NCBI GenBank assembly: GCA_940337035.1
Contig: CALNHX010000275.1
Coordinates: 62,001-126,000, forward strand
From: Agriotes lineatus
Lineage: Eukaryota > Arthropoda > Insecta > Coleoptera > Elateridae
DNA: 64,000 nt
Reading direction: 5' to 3'
The notes under the pieces were generated by a model. That model saw nothing but the letters and a program-made list of their open reading frames with translations. It was not told where the DNA came from and ran no database searches. Position numbers and translations under genes: made by a program. Shown piece after piece: positions 1-11,867 of this stretch. Each line of letters opens with the position of its first letter. The stretch's first letter is position 1.

Positions 1-100
1 AGATGAAACCAAAGTCGGGTGTGGGGTTCGAACCTACTACCTACCGCTTGTGAGCGCAAACGCTGTACCGCTCGGCTATAAGCTTCTGTTTGCATGCTTT
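1..100 (-). repeat. tRNA-like SINE head, cut by window edge
   Basis: Read on the minus strand this stretch has a Pol III A-box-like string (GCCGAGCGGTACAG, near 75-62) and about 40 bases later a canonical B box (GGTTCGAACCC, near 35-25), in the spacing of a class-II tRNA such as Leu or Ser. No clean cloverleaf with paired acceptor arms was found, so a tRNA-derived SINE or a tRNA pseudogene is more likely than a working tRNA. The body downstream of the B box would lie outside the window. Confidence 0.45.
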
Positions 101-1025
101 TTCAATGCTATTTAGGTTTAATCCTTGTACTTTAGCGTAACAAAAAGTGATTACGGCACTGCCCAGTGTGAACCGCGCTTGAATTCGAATGCACAGCGAT
201 AAACGCAACTTCGACGGTAGTCACGAAGAACTTCAGCCGTCACCAGTGGGATTAGCTCAAAGCCTCATATCTCTAAATGGATCCCAGGGAATTGTGGCTG
301 CGGCAAAATAAATGGAAGCGGCTGAAACCATGCAGTTAAATAAAATTTTCTGAATACAAGTGTTTGTGGGCTGCAATTCAGTGTTTACACTTTAATCAAA
401 CGCTCTTTTAATCCTATACTGAGTGTGTACACAATTGTAACGCATCCAAATGGCTTTATAGATGTTCCGGTTGTAATGTAACGTCAGCCAACAGAGCGCC
501 GCCAGAACTAGAAGACAGAATCTACCACGTAATATTCGAGGGCACATGAAGCTTTCAACAGATGACCTAATACACACCAAACTCAATCCGCGAGACCACA
601 GTTCGCAGGCATCGAGCATAAGGTAACCCAAAGCATGGCATGTTTGTAGTGTAAGTGATAAGAGGTCGTTTTTGCCTGTGTAATAAAAAATTTGTAAGCG
701 TAAAAGAATAAGCTTAATAAACAAATAAATGCATTTCTCAATAGAGAAGCCGGGTTTTGATGCATAAAATCACGACGGCGAACTTACATGCAGTTTAATG
801 TTTGCGTATAAAAAACAATTATTCGGGCGTTAATATTGTTTAAATGTGGGTTTCATGCAGATATAGTTATCATAATAATATTTATTCAATTTTGACAGTT
901 TAAAGTGACATTATTAACTTCATAACAACCTTCATAAACACTCAGTGATAAGCAGCAGGCGCTATAAATTTAAATATTTTAAACTTTTTTATTCAAAATT
1001 TTGTCAAAATTGAATAAAAACATAT
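101..1025. other. no supported feature
   Basis: AT-rich sequence with short ORFs only; none has recognisable domain sequence or splice context. Nothing is called here. Confidence 0.6.
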
Positions 1026-1142
1026 ATACGGCACGTGAATTAAACATTTATTAACTCAAAGATTTGATCTCACTCGCACTGCGTGCTCGTGAGCCCAAAA
1101 TCTTTTCGTGAATAAACATATGTTTAATTCACTTGGCGTATA
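1026..1142. repeat. palindromic MITE-like hairpin
   Basis: The two halves are inverted copies of one another. The outer arms are TATACGGCACGTGAATTAAA on the left and the inverse of TTTAATTCACTTGGCGTATA on the right, and the inner arms contain AAGATTT / AAATCTT. The centre is a GC-rich CTCGCACTGCGTGCTCGTGAG. The hairpin is typical of short non-autonomous DNA elements or foldback elements. No protein is encoded and no family name can be assigned. Confidence 0.65.
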
Positions 1143-2030
1143 ATATTTATTAATTTGTAAATGCAAGCAGCCCCGAACTATCGGGCGTAGATTATCCATT
1201 CTTAGTTTACACTATCGTATTTGGGAATTTTAGGGTTCATATCATATTTTCATTTGATTTCTTTATTGTTTTATATGTGTGTATTTGGACAGTCAGTAGG
1301 TCTATTTTTATCACTAGCTTTCTCTTGTGGTAGTTTAAAGAGGCTTTATAGCCACAAACTGTGTTAATTTTAAAAGATTTTTATATATAGTGAGCTAGCT
1401 AGGTGAACAAGCAAGGCATAAAGTAAAGTAGTGTTTACAAAAATTAAAGACAACTACAGCGCTACGAAATGTCTCGTTACATTACGAAAAATATTTAAAT
1501 TTTTGTAACGATCATAGCTTTTAGTGGCATCATTTGCTTGTACTACATTTAATTTTTGACAACTAGAGTATTTCTAACTACTTCCTGCATCTCTTATTAC
1601 CCAATCAAATGCCATGATTTTCCGAAATTCAACCAATCACGTGTTTTTATAGTGGCAAAAATTCAAATATTTCCTTGCATTTTATCAGATTCTTTTGCCA
1701 CTTGTATCCATGGCAACCACCAAATATGTTGTTCTCATAAAGGTGGTATTTCAAAAATGCCATTTAAACTGTCATTGTGCATGAGTATAAATGTCAAAAT
1801 GAACCGATATTTGGGAAATAATCCACTAAATGCATTTCGGGCACATGATTTTGCTCGGAAAATGTTTTACTCAAGAGTTGTTGGTTTTTGGCAATGCCCC
1901 TATTTATTTTTAACTTTTTAAGCAATGTCTTCTGCTTTGCATTGTTTATTTTAAGTTTTATTGTTTCTGATGAATAACGGAGAGCGTGAATTGTCAAAAA
2001 GTTTGCAGAAATTTTCTAAAATCGAGAGGC
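1143..2030. other. no supported feature
   Basis: AT-rich non-coding sequence. A 121-codon plus-strand ORF (1556-1921) has no recognisable domain and begins at a non-ATG codon; it is treated as chance. Confidence 0.5.
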
Positions 2031-2034
2031 ATCA

Positions 2035-2960
2035 TTTAACACACGAGCAAATAAATCTTGCAGTATGAATATTTGAAAGAGGCTAAACCCTGGAGAATGT
2101 TGACAGTGTGTGAGGAACATATTAGAGTGTTATCAGTGGAGAAAGTGATAATTGGCTATTCGGTACACTGCTACTATTCAGGATCACTATGTTACAATCC
2201 AACAAGTACTGCTTGTGATTTAAAGAGGCAAATCTAGGAAGCGCATAATGTTGATGTTAATAGCCAAACCATTAATAGTAGGTCACACAAGATTAGCGTG
2301 CTCTGTATACACAACCTCAGATCTCCAATACTATATACGATAGGGAAATTGAGACAATGATGACGGGAACTTGAGAATGGGAGATAACAAGATTGGGAAC
2401 GTTTACAGACGAGAGTAGATTTGATTCAACAGCAGACGCATATGATTATCGAGAACTAGTAGTCGTGCAGCCAGATAGCTGTGTTTAACCCGTGGAAAAA
2501 ATACAAAGGAAAGATGAATGGTTTGGGGTGGCATACGAACTAATCTCGTTTCGATAGATGGGTGTGTGGATGATCTGAAATATCGAAATATGAGAGTTTG
2601 TCGTGTTATTCATCAATTCGCTGATATCGTTGGGCGAAATCCACGCTTTCATGTAGCTCTAGTTGTTTCTAGAGCTCTGGATTAAGAATGCACTGCTTTG
2701 TTGCTATAGTCTGCTCAATCGCCTGACCTTAATCCTATTGAGACTCTAGAGAACCGTTTCTTTTATTGCAATGATATTAAAATTCGAGATAAGATGTTTG
2801 CACCAACTCAGAGGAAATGGGTAAACATTCTATTTCTCAAAATGATATCAATAAGCACCAGTTTGACTAACCACGGTGGAGCTTTGTTAACTAGCCGTAG
2901 AGACAACAAGGATTTGTAACACAACGTCGCAATAATTCAATCTGCTACAATTAATATATT
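2035..2960 (+). pseudogene. Tc1-like transposase relic (Tc1/mariner superfamily)
   Basis: This is a decayed transposase reading along the plus strand in several frames. Recognisable pieces in order are FTDESRF (near 2405, the first catalytic Asp region of Tc1-like DDE transposases), VWGGI (near 2525), GRNPRFHVA (near 2635, matching the block around the second Asp), and QSPDLNPIET (near 2715, containing the third acidic residue). The C-terminal part continues to about 2920. Several stops and frameshifts separate the blocks, so no protein can be made. Family members cut and paste at TA dinucleotides. Terminal inverted repeats were not located, so the limits are approximate. The motif order makes the Tc1-like call firm; the exact subfamily is unknown. 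Confidence 0.85.
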
Positions 2961-3092
2961 GTCCTCCTCAATGTTTGCCCTAAATATGTCAGAAGAAAGA
3001 ATACTTATATCTAGAGTATTTTGATGTGTGTTTACCTATATCCATTAAAATTTAGCCATCGCAGTTATCGAAGTATATACTTGACCATTTAG

Positions 3093-3335
3093 GTGGTTGA
3101 GTGGGTTATCAGCCTGATTGACAAGCAGGTGGACATGGGTAAACACCTGGCCTTAGCCAGGAATTTTTTCGAAGCGGGAACGGATTTGCACTCATTAGTT
3201 AAGGTAATCGTTAAGTTAGGTTTAGGGCAAGCGTAATGTAAGTCACATGCGCCCATTACCTCCGTTGCTCTTCCCGCGTGGTATAAATTACCCTTGAAAC
3301 CGAACGGTAAAAGAGGCTAAGGGCAGCAGAATATT
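3093..3335 (+). repeat. tRNA-derived SINE, family 1, copy 1
   Basis: The head has an A-box-like string (GGTTGAGTGGGTTA). The body is shared with a second plus-strand copy at 61706-61968: both contain ACTCATTAGTTAAG, a GTCACATG...CCCATT block, a TTCCCGC...GGTAT block, CACC/AACC-GAA and the end AAAGAGGCTAA. Two independent copies with the same internal order, separated by 58 kb, show that this is an interspersed repeat. The tail after about 3335 does not match. Confidence 0.75.
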
Positions 3336-4146
3336 TAATGCTGTGCTTTTCGTTACTTTGTACTTGTAACGTGATTTTGCGAGATCTCACATCGTAGAGT
3401 CTCCTGCTATATATTTCCAGAGTGTTGCTTTATTTGCTTTCTCTTAAGTGTGTTTGTTCGCTGCTTTCATATACGTAGAGTGTTAGAAAACTTTTCTTTA
3501 GGAAAGAATATATTATTATTTGTTATTTTAATACATCGATTTGGAATACTTATCGTCATGTAGTTCCGCTGGATATTTGCTTTCATTTGTCTTCAGTTGA
3601 AGAAGTTTAAATTTGCTTCTGCAGCCTACAATGCAAGCAATTTTCATTTATCTTGGACAAATGGTTGAGGCAAACAACCTAAAGTGACTGTAATTTAACT
3701 ACATAACGCATGTACATAACTTCAATTTATGGTATTTACTGTGAAAACTCGGGTGAGATATTACACTTCATGACCAAGTCTAAAATGCATCAATTTTCTA
3801 TTCTCATCAATAAATATTCCCAGCTACTACCGACCTGTACACTACGAAATAATTGTTACCTACCTAACACATATCCCTTTGAAATGTAATAGTGTTCTAT
3901 AAACATGTCGATAACGAATTTCTGCATATATTATCTCAAAACTGGCAATTCTAAGTCGATACAAAGATTAAATGGAAGAGCAGACTTCTAATGTCCAAAT
4001 TGAGACTTTTGTTTCCTATTGTTATAAAGCAACACAAACAATAATTATACGAGTTATGCGGTTGCTTTAATTTTAGTGCACACTATTAAATATTAAATTT
4101 ATGTTTCTATCATTGCTGCACATATAAGCCATTATTACGAACTTAC
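3336..4146. other. non-coding, probably intron of the Ig-domain gene
   Basis: No coding or repeat signal was seen. It lies immediately downstream of the splice donor of the minus-strand exon at 4147-4586, so it is inferred to be intronic. No next exon was found in the rest of the window to the left. Confidence 0.45.
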
Positions 4147-4586
4147 CTTTAACCACCCGATGACTGCCGGCGGCCTGGATCCCCTGCACTTACATACGAT
4201 GTCATATCTTCTGCCCGCGCTAAGAGACGGATTTTCACCCTGTAGTTTCACTTCCAAAGGTCTAAGAAACATGTCTACCGCTACTCTAACTACTAACGGC
4301 GGTTGCAATCGACTGTTGCTCACTTCGCAGCTGTACACAGCCAGCAAATGAGCCCGCGTTAATTTAGCTATTTTCAGGACAGTCTGGGACTTCCCTCTGT
4401 CAGGAAAGTATTGTGTCTCATCCGTAATGAGTTCTCCGTCTCTCCACCAAGACACCTGTGCCAACGGTTTGCCACCCGTTGCTGAACACGTCATGCTAAG
4501 ACTCGCCCCGTCCGCGTATGCTTTCGTGATGCCGTTTTTAATTGGAAACCCCGACTCGTCGGATATCTGGACTCCTTGTGGAGGCA
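4147..4586 (-). CDS. internal exon of an Ig-superfamily receptor, Sidestep-like
   Basis: A 440-bp exon on the minus strand bounded by a clear acceptor (TTTTTTGTTGCAG before 4586) and a consensus donor (GTAAGT, 4146-4141). It enters in phase 1 and leaves in phase 0. The roughly 146 residues hold a complete Ig domain: first Cys in LSMTCSATGGKP, the core Trp in VSWWRDGE, and the second Cys in YSCEVSN. A linker (VDMFLRPLEVKL) follows, then the beginning of the next Ig domain (LSAGRRYDIVCKCRGSRPPA, then GWLK). From family knowledge, the strings VSWW, RPL.V.L, LSAGRRY and GSRPPA are characteristic of insect Sidestep and Side-like membrane proteins, which act on cell surfaces as adhesion and guidance ligands for Beat receptors. 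The exon is GC-richer than its surroundings, as expected for conserved coding sequence. The Side-family assignment is inference from motifs; another multi-Ig receptor is possible. Confidence 0.85.
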
Positions 4587-5025
4587 CTGCAACAAAAAAT
4601 ATTATTAGTCTTATTAATTCTTTGTTATCTTAACAGAATATTGTTCAAAGGCCGATACTCATAAAGATAGCATATTCAATTATAAAAAAAGAAGCACAAT
4701 TTGTTTGTGGTGAATTCTAGAAGATATCTCTTTCCAGATGAAATAAAGGGGTGGTAAAAAGTGAATTACACCTTTTGAAACTAGTAAAATATTAAATATT
4801 TACAAATCGATGTAGTGTGTTCAGTTTTGCAGTAACTGTTAAATATTTAACTTTTCCCAAAATATTTAGAGAACAACACTATAAACGTTATATTCATGCA
4901 TGTGGAATTGTGGATATCATACACGATAACAGATAGCGACTCGGTTACATTAGGAATAATGTGTATCATTTCAAGTACTACTTGCGTATTTACACCAATA
5001 TTCTCCCACTATAACTTCATTCAAC
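4587..5025. other. probable intron, upstream side of the Ig exon
   Basis: AT-rich sequence directly upstream (minus-strand sense) of the Ig exon acceptor. No other exon or repeat was recognised in it. Confidence 0.45.
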
Positions 5026-5027
5026 TA

Positions 5028-5175
5028 ACTTTGTGAGTGACAGATTCGTAATCACAGCGATCAGTGGTCCCGGGTTCACACCCCGGGGTGGGCACGCGAA
5101 AAAACGTACAAAATCAGTCCCTCTCAGGACTAATCAGGAACACCTGAAGACGGGAGTAGATCAAAAACTCCCGAA
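5028..5175 (+). repeat. tRNA-like SINE candidate
   Basis: Contains GTGGTCCCGGGTTCACACCC, a B-box-like string in a GC-rich arm that can pair (CCCGGG with CCCGGG/GGGG), followed by a non-tRNA body. The upstream A box is not clear. Probably a tRNA-derived SINE; no second copy was found in the window, so the right limit is a guess. Confidence 0.35.
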
Positions 5176-5327
5176 ACGTAGTGTGATAAACACCCGAGAC
5201 GTTGGAAAAAGTCCGATAAAACATATTAAAATACTTGTTTTGCATTCAACGGTTCGTTACTTATTATATTACCTTAATATCAGATTTGAAGATTTACCAG
5301 ATATACAATCTGCCTATGTTATGGTTA

Positions 5328-5436
5328 AATTGCGCATCTTATTGATTTCAATGTCTGTAGTACTTATTTCATATTGTTAAGCCTCATTTACGCATCTATT
5401 CGATTTCAATGTCAATGGTACTTAGTTCATATTTCG
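5328..5436. repeat. degenerate tandem dimer
   Basis: Two adjacent units of about 60 bases share GCATCT, GATTTCAATGTC, GTACTTA and TTCATATT in the same order (first near 5334-5378, second near 5391-5435). No function is suggested. Confidence 0.55.
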
Positions 5437-6196
5437 CGCGCTTGAGACACGCTTACCTTTTTTTAGCTTTCAGCCCGGAAAGTAAAAATCGCAACTATTT
5501 CCTCGGCGTCTTTCTCGGCTTGTCTTTGTTATTGGAATGAAACCAGCTTGAGCCTCTACAAAGTGTTTAGTGAATATATGGGCGTGCAGTTTTATTTTTG
5601 TGTAATGTTTTCCCGCGCCTCTTCGGAGGAGTTGCATTCCTGAACCATGAATAGGGTCGTAGAAATCCCACGCCATTATCGGCGGATCCACGTTGGCTGA
5701 CTTACTTTTTGCACGTGGCCCAGAACACCTTGAGCTAAGTGAAGGAAGCCTTCTTCGGGCAGTACCCGTGTTCTATCGTGGACTGTTTTCTCCTCATATC
5801 AGTAAGTGGGGAACTGCAGGGCAGAGTTTGTCATTTCGTTGCAAACGTCATCCAGGGCATGACTTTGAACCGTTCATACCTACGCGGCCGCGCTACACCT
5901 GTTGTGTGAATTTCATAGAACACAGGAAGGGGCCCGATTCCGAAACGTACCTAAAGGTTAAAGTTTTCTTCTGTGTAAAAATTTACTGACGGTTAGTGCT
6001 CTCTCGCTTTGAGCTCTGCTCAGGTATTTTGAGGCTCTGGATTCTGACGTGAACTCGGGAATGTACAGTTCGCTCCACGAGCTTTGTACTTGGAAGCACA
6101 CACAACGTTTTCTCCCAATCCATGGTGTAGACACCGCTGCATCGTCGCCTTGCAAACAATTGCCTTATTTTAATGTGTGCGATAATATTGCATAAA
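5437..6196. other. GC-richer stretch of unknown nature
   Basis: Base composition rises relative to the flanks and overlapping ORFs exist on both strands (plus 5693-5989, minus 5470-5691, minus 5958-6155). None has recognisable domains, and none has convincing splice sites or support from a second copy. It could be a decayed element or exon; it is left uncalled. Confidence 0.35.
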
Positions 6197-6197
6197 A

Positions 6198-6420
6198 GGT
6201 GCCGGGTGGTGTAGCTTGAACAAGCATCTACGTTCGATCAGTAGAGTTAAACTACGCTCTTTCTGGTCAGAACCTGGATGGGAGTTCCACGACTGCTTCC
6301 CTCGGCGCCTCGTGGTACGGCTGCCACGGATATAGTTGGTCCCGGATATCATAATAACATCATGACAGTCGTCAGTGGGGTTGGAAGTCCCCATAAAATG
6401 TACAGCGACGCTTATGTTTG
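6198..6420 (+). repeat. 5S rRNA-derived SINE (SINE3-like)
   Basis: The first about 108 bases resemble 5S rRNA in order and spacing. GCATCTACGTTCGATCAG corresponds to the 5S block that ends in CCGATCA. AGTTAAACTACG lies where the internal A box (AGTTAAGC-) belongs. GGTCAGAACCTGGATGGGAG corresponds to the intermediate element and the start of box C. A GC-rich end (CTCGGCGCC) follows, then a body that is not 5S. From established knowledge, 5S-headed SINEs carry this internal Pol III promoter. The promoter bases differ at several places, so activity is doubtful. No second copy is in the window; the right end is approximate. Confidence 0.6.
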
Positions 6421-6424
6421 GCCT

Positions 6425-9400
6425 AAAGGCTGTTGGCTGAGTACCACAATAAATTAAAATAGCTGTATTGTCAATTTGTAAGTATTAAAATTTATTCGTT
6501 TTTTATGTGGTGCCTCTTAACTCTGCTGCCTATATCTTAATCACCTGTATTTTGTACCATGTAGTATTCAATTTGTGATTATACTATGATACCAGCCTTG
6601 TGGGTTTGATTTTGTTACTGTTACTTGTGCATGATTTAAGCTTTTTCAGGAAATTATGTGCTACTTGAGTTTCTAATTCTTATTGAATGCCTGGATATAC
6701 TTGTCGTTAATTGATAAAGATTCGTTGGCCCCCTTTTGGCTTTAATCATGTGTATTAGTAATTAAAGAGCTGCACACCGTCTTCGCGACCAGCCAACCGG
6801 CAACTGTGTCCAAGTAGTCATAAAGTTTGTATTGTTTTGAAAGAATTATCCGACGAATTGTGTTGATGCTAACACCTAGTTTCGGATCTACAAATTTTTT
6901 ATTTCTTCAAAAAAGCTCTCAAAAACAATGCCAACGATTTGCCATATACTACATGGTATATGATACATATAATTCACCCTACATTTACCTTCTTTTGTAT
7001 AGCTACCTTCAAAGCTGTTGACTGTTCCATTTCTGACAAGGCGTAGTCACCATACTAAACTGAATTTTGTACCACTTTCCTTATGCTTGCGCATACTGCT
7101 CAATTAAAAGTACAAATAGGAAATTTAATAGCAAAACCTAATTAAAAGTTTCGAAGTTTATTTAAAACTCTTTGCTCCAGCATGTTTCAAAGCTGTTAAA
7201 AATGTTAAATAGTTGGAAAGTGATCTGCGCTACTAATGGAATGGAAAAATTAATTAAATTAAAATTTCAATTAATGTAGAAAATTTGCATAGTTTGAGTT
7301 TGCTTAATCTTCCACGTCACCTAAGCTTGGCAAGTTTTATGCTGTAAAAGTTTTCTGAAATTTGTAGAACCTTGTCTTTCAACAACTGTTTTAAATTTGA
7401 TTTCTAAACGCATCTAATATTGGCCGTTTAACGTACATATTATTTAATAAATCGATTTGCAAGAAATTTCAGTTGTTTACCTAACCTACGAATCAGTTTA
7501 ATGACTGAAAATATCCCTATAATATTAATTACACTAACAACGCCTTCAATATTTTAACAGATTTCTAACTAACTTCGTCGCAGGAGTTGTTGTACAAGCT
7601 TAATCTGGCATTGCTTCAGCTTTCAAAGTTACTCTGCGCTTGTTGTGGAAAATTATGCGTAAGTAACTTTTCGAGGCAAATTATCTCGAACTGCACAAGA
7701 AGGGTTGTTACTTTAGGCTTGACGTTTCGGTGTTGAACAGCGATACGTCACTATCATATCTTCATAAGTGACCCATGTCATTTACTTGAAGTGGTTTAAT
7801 TTACCAAATAATGACCTTAAATTTTTTAACATTGTAAATTCCTGGTTCACTATAAGAAGCAAATATCATATCTGTTGAAAACAAATGAATTTCGAATAGT
7901 TTGCTGAAATAATGTCTATTGAGAATATTTTGTTTGAATTAGCTAAAATCTTTATGGAGCACATTTACATTGGTTTTGCAACTTTGATTTCTATTTTGTG
8001 GTTATTGTGAATCAATGATAGCCCCAGCTAAACAGCTACTCAACTGAACCGAAATGTTCGATTAAAGGGCCCTAGTATACATGACCAATGGAAAATGATG
8101 TCGCTTTGTTCCCAGAGTTTTGGAAAATCATACAAAACAGGATCAGCGCTAACTGTCGGGTCTATCCTATAACGATTCCATTTGAAATTATTCAACCAAC
8201 CAGTCTGTCCGACATCTTGGAGTTCTAAAAATTCATCGGTTGAAGCGATTAGCAACCCTGTTGGTTTGTAACCTCAATTTATCTTTAAAATGTATTATCT
8301 ACAGCACCAAAAATTGACACATAGGCCACATTTAAGCCATAAATTAATCTCATCATTCCCATCAAGAAATTTTGTTGAAAAATAAAAGTGACTACAAAGG
8401 TAGCTTTCGCATTTCGTTGAAATGTAGCTGCGCGATGTAGAAAATGTGTGGAAAATGTTAATGCCTCCTTGAGATATGACGGTATTAAAACGGCTTTACA
8501 TAAATAAATTTTTTATTTTTGGTGGCTTGACACTGGAGATAAAAAGGGCTTGTTTGTTGGCGATATTACAGCCTTAGAGAGAGTTTCGCGAGATAAAAAG
8601 GTATCGGTGTTTTTGAATAATTCTTAGCTTCAACAAATTCATACGCTTTCGCAGGCCGTCGACATTTCAATATCATCCATCCCCTTGCAGGGTTTGAGGT
8701 ATTTCGACATTTTTCGCTTATATTTAATAAAAATGAAATCCTAGATAGTGTCTCGGGAAACGAAATTATTAATCGTGAACGAGTTCTGCTAAACAGCCAA
8801 CTTTCCCAGCGCGCTGACCTACTTTCCGACAACATATATTTAAGGGTAACCAAAGTTTGTTAAACAGGAGCATTCGGAAGCGTTGATACATTTGATAACT
8901 AATCTTGTTTCGCACCAGTATTCATTGACTAAGGAGATTAAATGTTAAACTAGCTTAAGGAAGCGAGATATGCTCACTCGAGTGCTGCTTAAAAATTGCC
9001 ATTTGCTCCTGAAACTCAGATGGCGCGCAACTTATGCACAGCTAATTTAGTTGTTATCTCCTTTCACCTCCCTCATCTCGTTTACCAACAGGGGTATAAC
9101 TAAGGTGCGCATGCATAGTTGTAAATCAAACAGGACTTCTGATGCAGTCAAAGTTATTAAAGTCTCTGCAATTAATCCAATTGTATCAAGTTTTATAATG
9201 TTAAAGAAGTTTATGATAATTTTAACGAGCACTTCGTGATTAACAACGCCTGTCCACATTTAATCCTTGACGAAGTTTCCTAATTAAAGTCATTTATCAC
9301 AGCACACACTAATCAGATCTGGTGCACTACGGAAAAATTATAGCTTTTTGTCATTGTTCGTTATAACAAGGCGAGATGAATAAAAATTCAGTAGCTTTAA

Positions 9401-10450
9401 TAAGTATTTAACAACTAAACACTGGGCAGGGCAAACAAATAGCTATTATTAACAATATTTTAACTATTTCTCTTTTACCTGTTTTATACGAATGTGTTCT
9501 ACTATTTCAACTGCAGAAATGTAAAATAAACCATTGATTAGGATTCACTTGAATAAAAAAAAACAAATATTTATATACCGAGACCTTGATTAAAATTTAT
9601 TTGTATACAACTGTTGTCAGCAATTATTTATATGTGTTTATAACACACAACTTTCCTTTGGATCCAGGAGGTCCAAATGTGAAAGTGCTATGTGATGCAG
9701 TATATCCACATTAGTTTCGAAGCTGTCTAGATTGCGGCGGATGCCCTCTACATAACATGACAATGCAACACGAGTCTGAATCTAACAGTATGTAACAAAC
9801 ACTGCTCTTTGTACAATTGTGATGTTTGAATTCCCGTAAAGTTCTACAAACCTGCGTTGTTAAATGTTTTATGTACTTGTAGTGAAAGCTTGTAAAGGCT
9901 TTACTAAAAGTTTTCCACGGTTTCCCTTCAAATAGATACAGTGTAAAATGACTTCCGCAGTGCATCAAAATTGTCAAAAGTTATTAAAGCCGCTTTGGAA
10001 TTGGGTAATTTATGAATAATAGCCACCTAAAAAATACCAAGTAATTACAGAGCTATTTTATTAAATTACCAGGAAGTTCTACAATTTTATTTAAGTTGCA
10101 GGATTTAAATATGAATGCGCACTGTCAATATTCAAAACACATAAGCTACAATTCTCCAATTTTCTGCTCGCGACTTGTCTACTTGTTTTGTTCCCTTACT
10201 TGCTGTTAAAAATCTAAATAAAGAAAAAAATCTTAATATTCTAGGCAAATATTAATATGCTATCGGTACTTTCTCAAATTGAAAGTCGAGGGACAACAAA
10301 GGGTTAACTGGTAATCTATAATCCTACGTACATTAATCTTGTTTTACAATGTGCATTTAACTATAATTGTATTAACAATATTGTCGAAACGTCGATGGAA
10401 AATAAAATTGTATATCATTACATGTTCTGACTCTTGAAATGCCAACTCTT
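6425..10450. other. long featureless stretch
   Basis: About 4 kb of AT-rich sequence with only short overlapping ORFs. No domain, tRNA-like unit, terminal inverted repeat or tandem array was recognised. It may be intron or intergenic; nothing distinguishes the two. Confidence 0.5.
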
Positions 10451-10451
10451 A

Positions 10452-10639
10452 CAGCCGGTCTTATAAAGGCCACTAATCTGACGTTAACTTTAATTCGCTG
10501 TTAAAATAAACAAAAGCGCATCAAAATTTGTTTACTAATGAATAAAATGTCATAAGCACTGACGTTTTGATGCGCTTTTGTTTATTTTAACAGCGAATTA
10601 AAGTTAACGTCAGATTAGTGGCCTTTATAAGACCGGCTG
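10452..10639. mobile_element. perfect palindromic MITE flanked by TTA
   Basis: The left arm (10452-10526) and the right arm (10565-10639) are exact reverse complements over 75 bases, around a 38-base loop. The ends read CAGCCGG...CCGGCTG. The trinucleotide TTA stands directly outside each end (10449-10451 and 10640-10642), which looks like a 3-bp target duplication. TTA/TAA duplications are typical of PIF/Harbinger elements, so a Harbinger-type MITE is the best guess. Because the flanking base A/T also pairs, the exact end could be shifted by one. The absence of any mismatch implies a recent insertion or recent arm conversion. Confidence 0.8.
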
Positions 10640-10642
10640 TTA

Positions 10643-11867
10643 ATGTTGTTGCGATACGTCTAACGTTGGGGGTTTCACTTCGATCCGAATTTCGCGATAC
10701 ACTGATTTAGAGTTCTAATTGAGAAATTAAAGACTTCAGTAGCTTAAAATATGTTTATTTACAATTTATTCGGAAGCGATCTATCCGCTACCGAGGTCAG
10801 TTAAGATCTGCCTTCACCAAAATTACCGCCTTTACAGGTAAACTTGTAAAAGCTATTTATATTATGGAAACCTGCAAATTGTTGCGGTCCCACGCAAAGA
10901 GGCACGTAAAAGCAATAATATTTACAATTCATGTCCGGCCCTTTTTCTGGAAGTACCTGTGACACTGTTCGGCACGTTTTCCCAGGACAAGTATTTTGCT
11001 AACTTCGTCCTTATACAAAATTACATTTGAGTTAGACACTAAGCTAAGATAATATATATTAATTACTAAAGTCCATTCTCAATATAGTCTAGAGTTTATC
11101 ATGTTACGGTTAGGATTCCTAACAATGTATTGATCTCAAATGGTGTTTCCAATTTATTTTCCAGTCATTATTTTATATATCTGCAATTTCCGCAATATAA
11201 AAGCATCGAACACTTCTTTATAAATAAAATATGCAATTGCTTGATTTCATTAATTTAGGTATAAACGAATCAGTGGTTTTTACCTGCATGACACTAAAAG
11301 TGCGACATATATGAATTTTCTTTAGTGTGATTAATATACAAAGGTGCAGAAGCCCGCTCTTCGATTTACTGATAATTAATGATTATCAATATATGCAAAA
11401 TTCACAGGTCTAGGTACCTACGTATATAAATCGCGCTTCATTTAAAACGTTTTACTTTATAGATACAGTTCAAAAAACTGTTTAACCATAATGATCAACA
11501 ACAAAGCATCTAACGACCGCTGTGTTGTCCTTAGTGTAATATAATACTTCAGGTGAGATATGATCTGCTAAAGCATAGCATTACATGATGTTTGCTTATT
11601 TAAATTATTATCGCTCGTTAAAATGAAAACATGGTTTCACCGGTTTACATCAATAAGTAAAAATAGATTTAAAGAGAAACATTGTGTGTTCTTCACAATT
11701 AAGAAAGGGTTCGTTGAACTGTTTTGTTAAAGTATCGAATATTTCAGTTACGATTGCATGTGTTTAAGCCGGAGAGCTTTAACTGCCCATTTCTACCGTA
11801 TTTTAAAATTTAGCGGTTCTGTGAAAACAATAAATATTTTATTAAAATCTTCGAAGTGAAACTGGCA
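10643..11867. other. no supported feature
   Basis: AT-rich non-coding sequence between the TTA-flanked palindrome and the pogo-like element; nothing was recognised. Confidence 0.5.

Noticed and set aside
1..100. Functional tRNA gene
   Set aside because: A and B boxes are present but no clean acceptor and anticodon pairing could be drawn; called SINE-like.
1556..1921. 121-codon plus-strand ORF
   Set aside because: No ATG start, no domain, AT-rich composition as in its surroundings, overlaps an equally plausible minus ORF; chance.
5693..5989. 98-codon plus-strand ORF in a GC-richer block
   Set aside because: No recognised family, no splice support, overlapped by minus-strand ORFs of similar quality.
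6170..6394. Minus-strand ORF of 74 codons
   Set aside because: Lies on the 5S-like SINE; explained by the repeat.
10452..10639. CRISPR-like repeat or terminator hairpin
   Set aside because: A single perfect inverted repeat with a 3-bp flank in a eukaryotic genome fits a MITE, not a CRISPR array or a rho-independent terminator.
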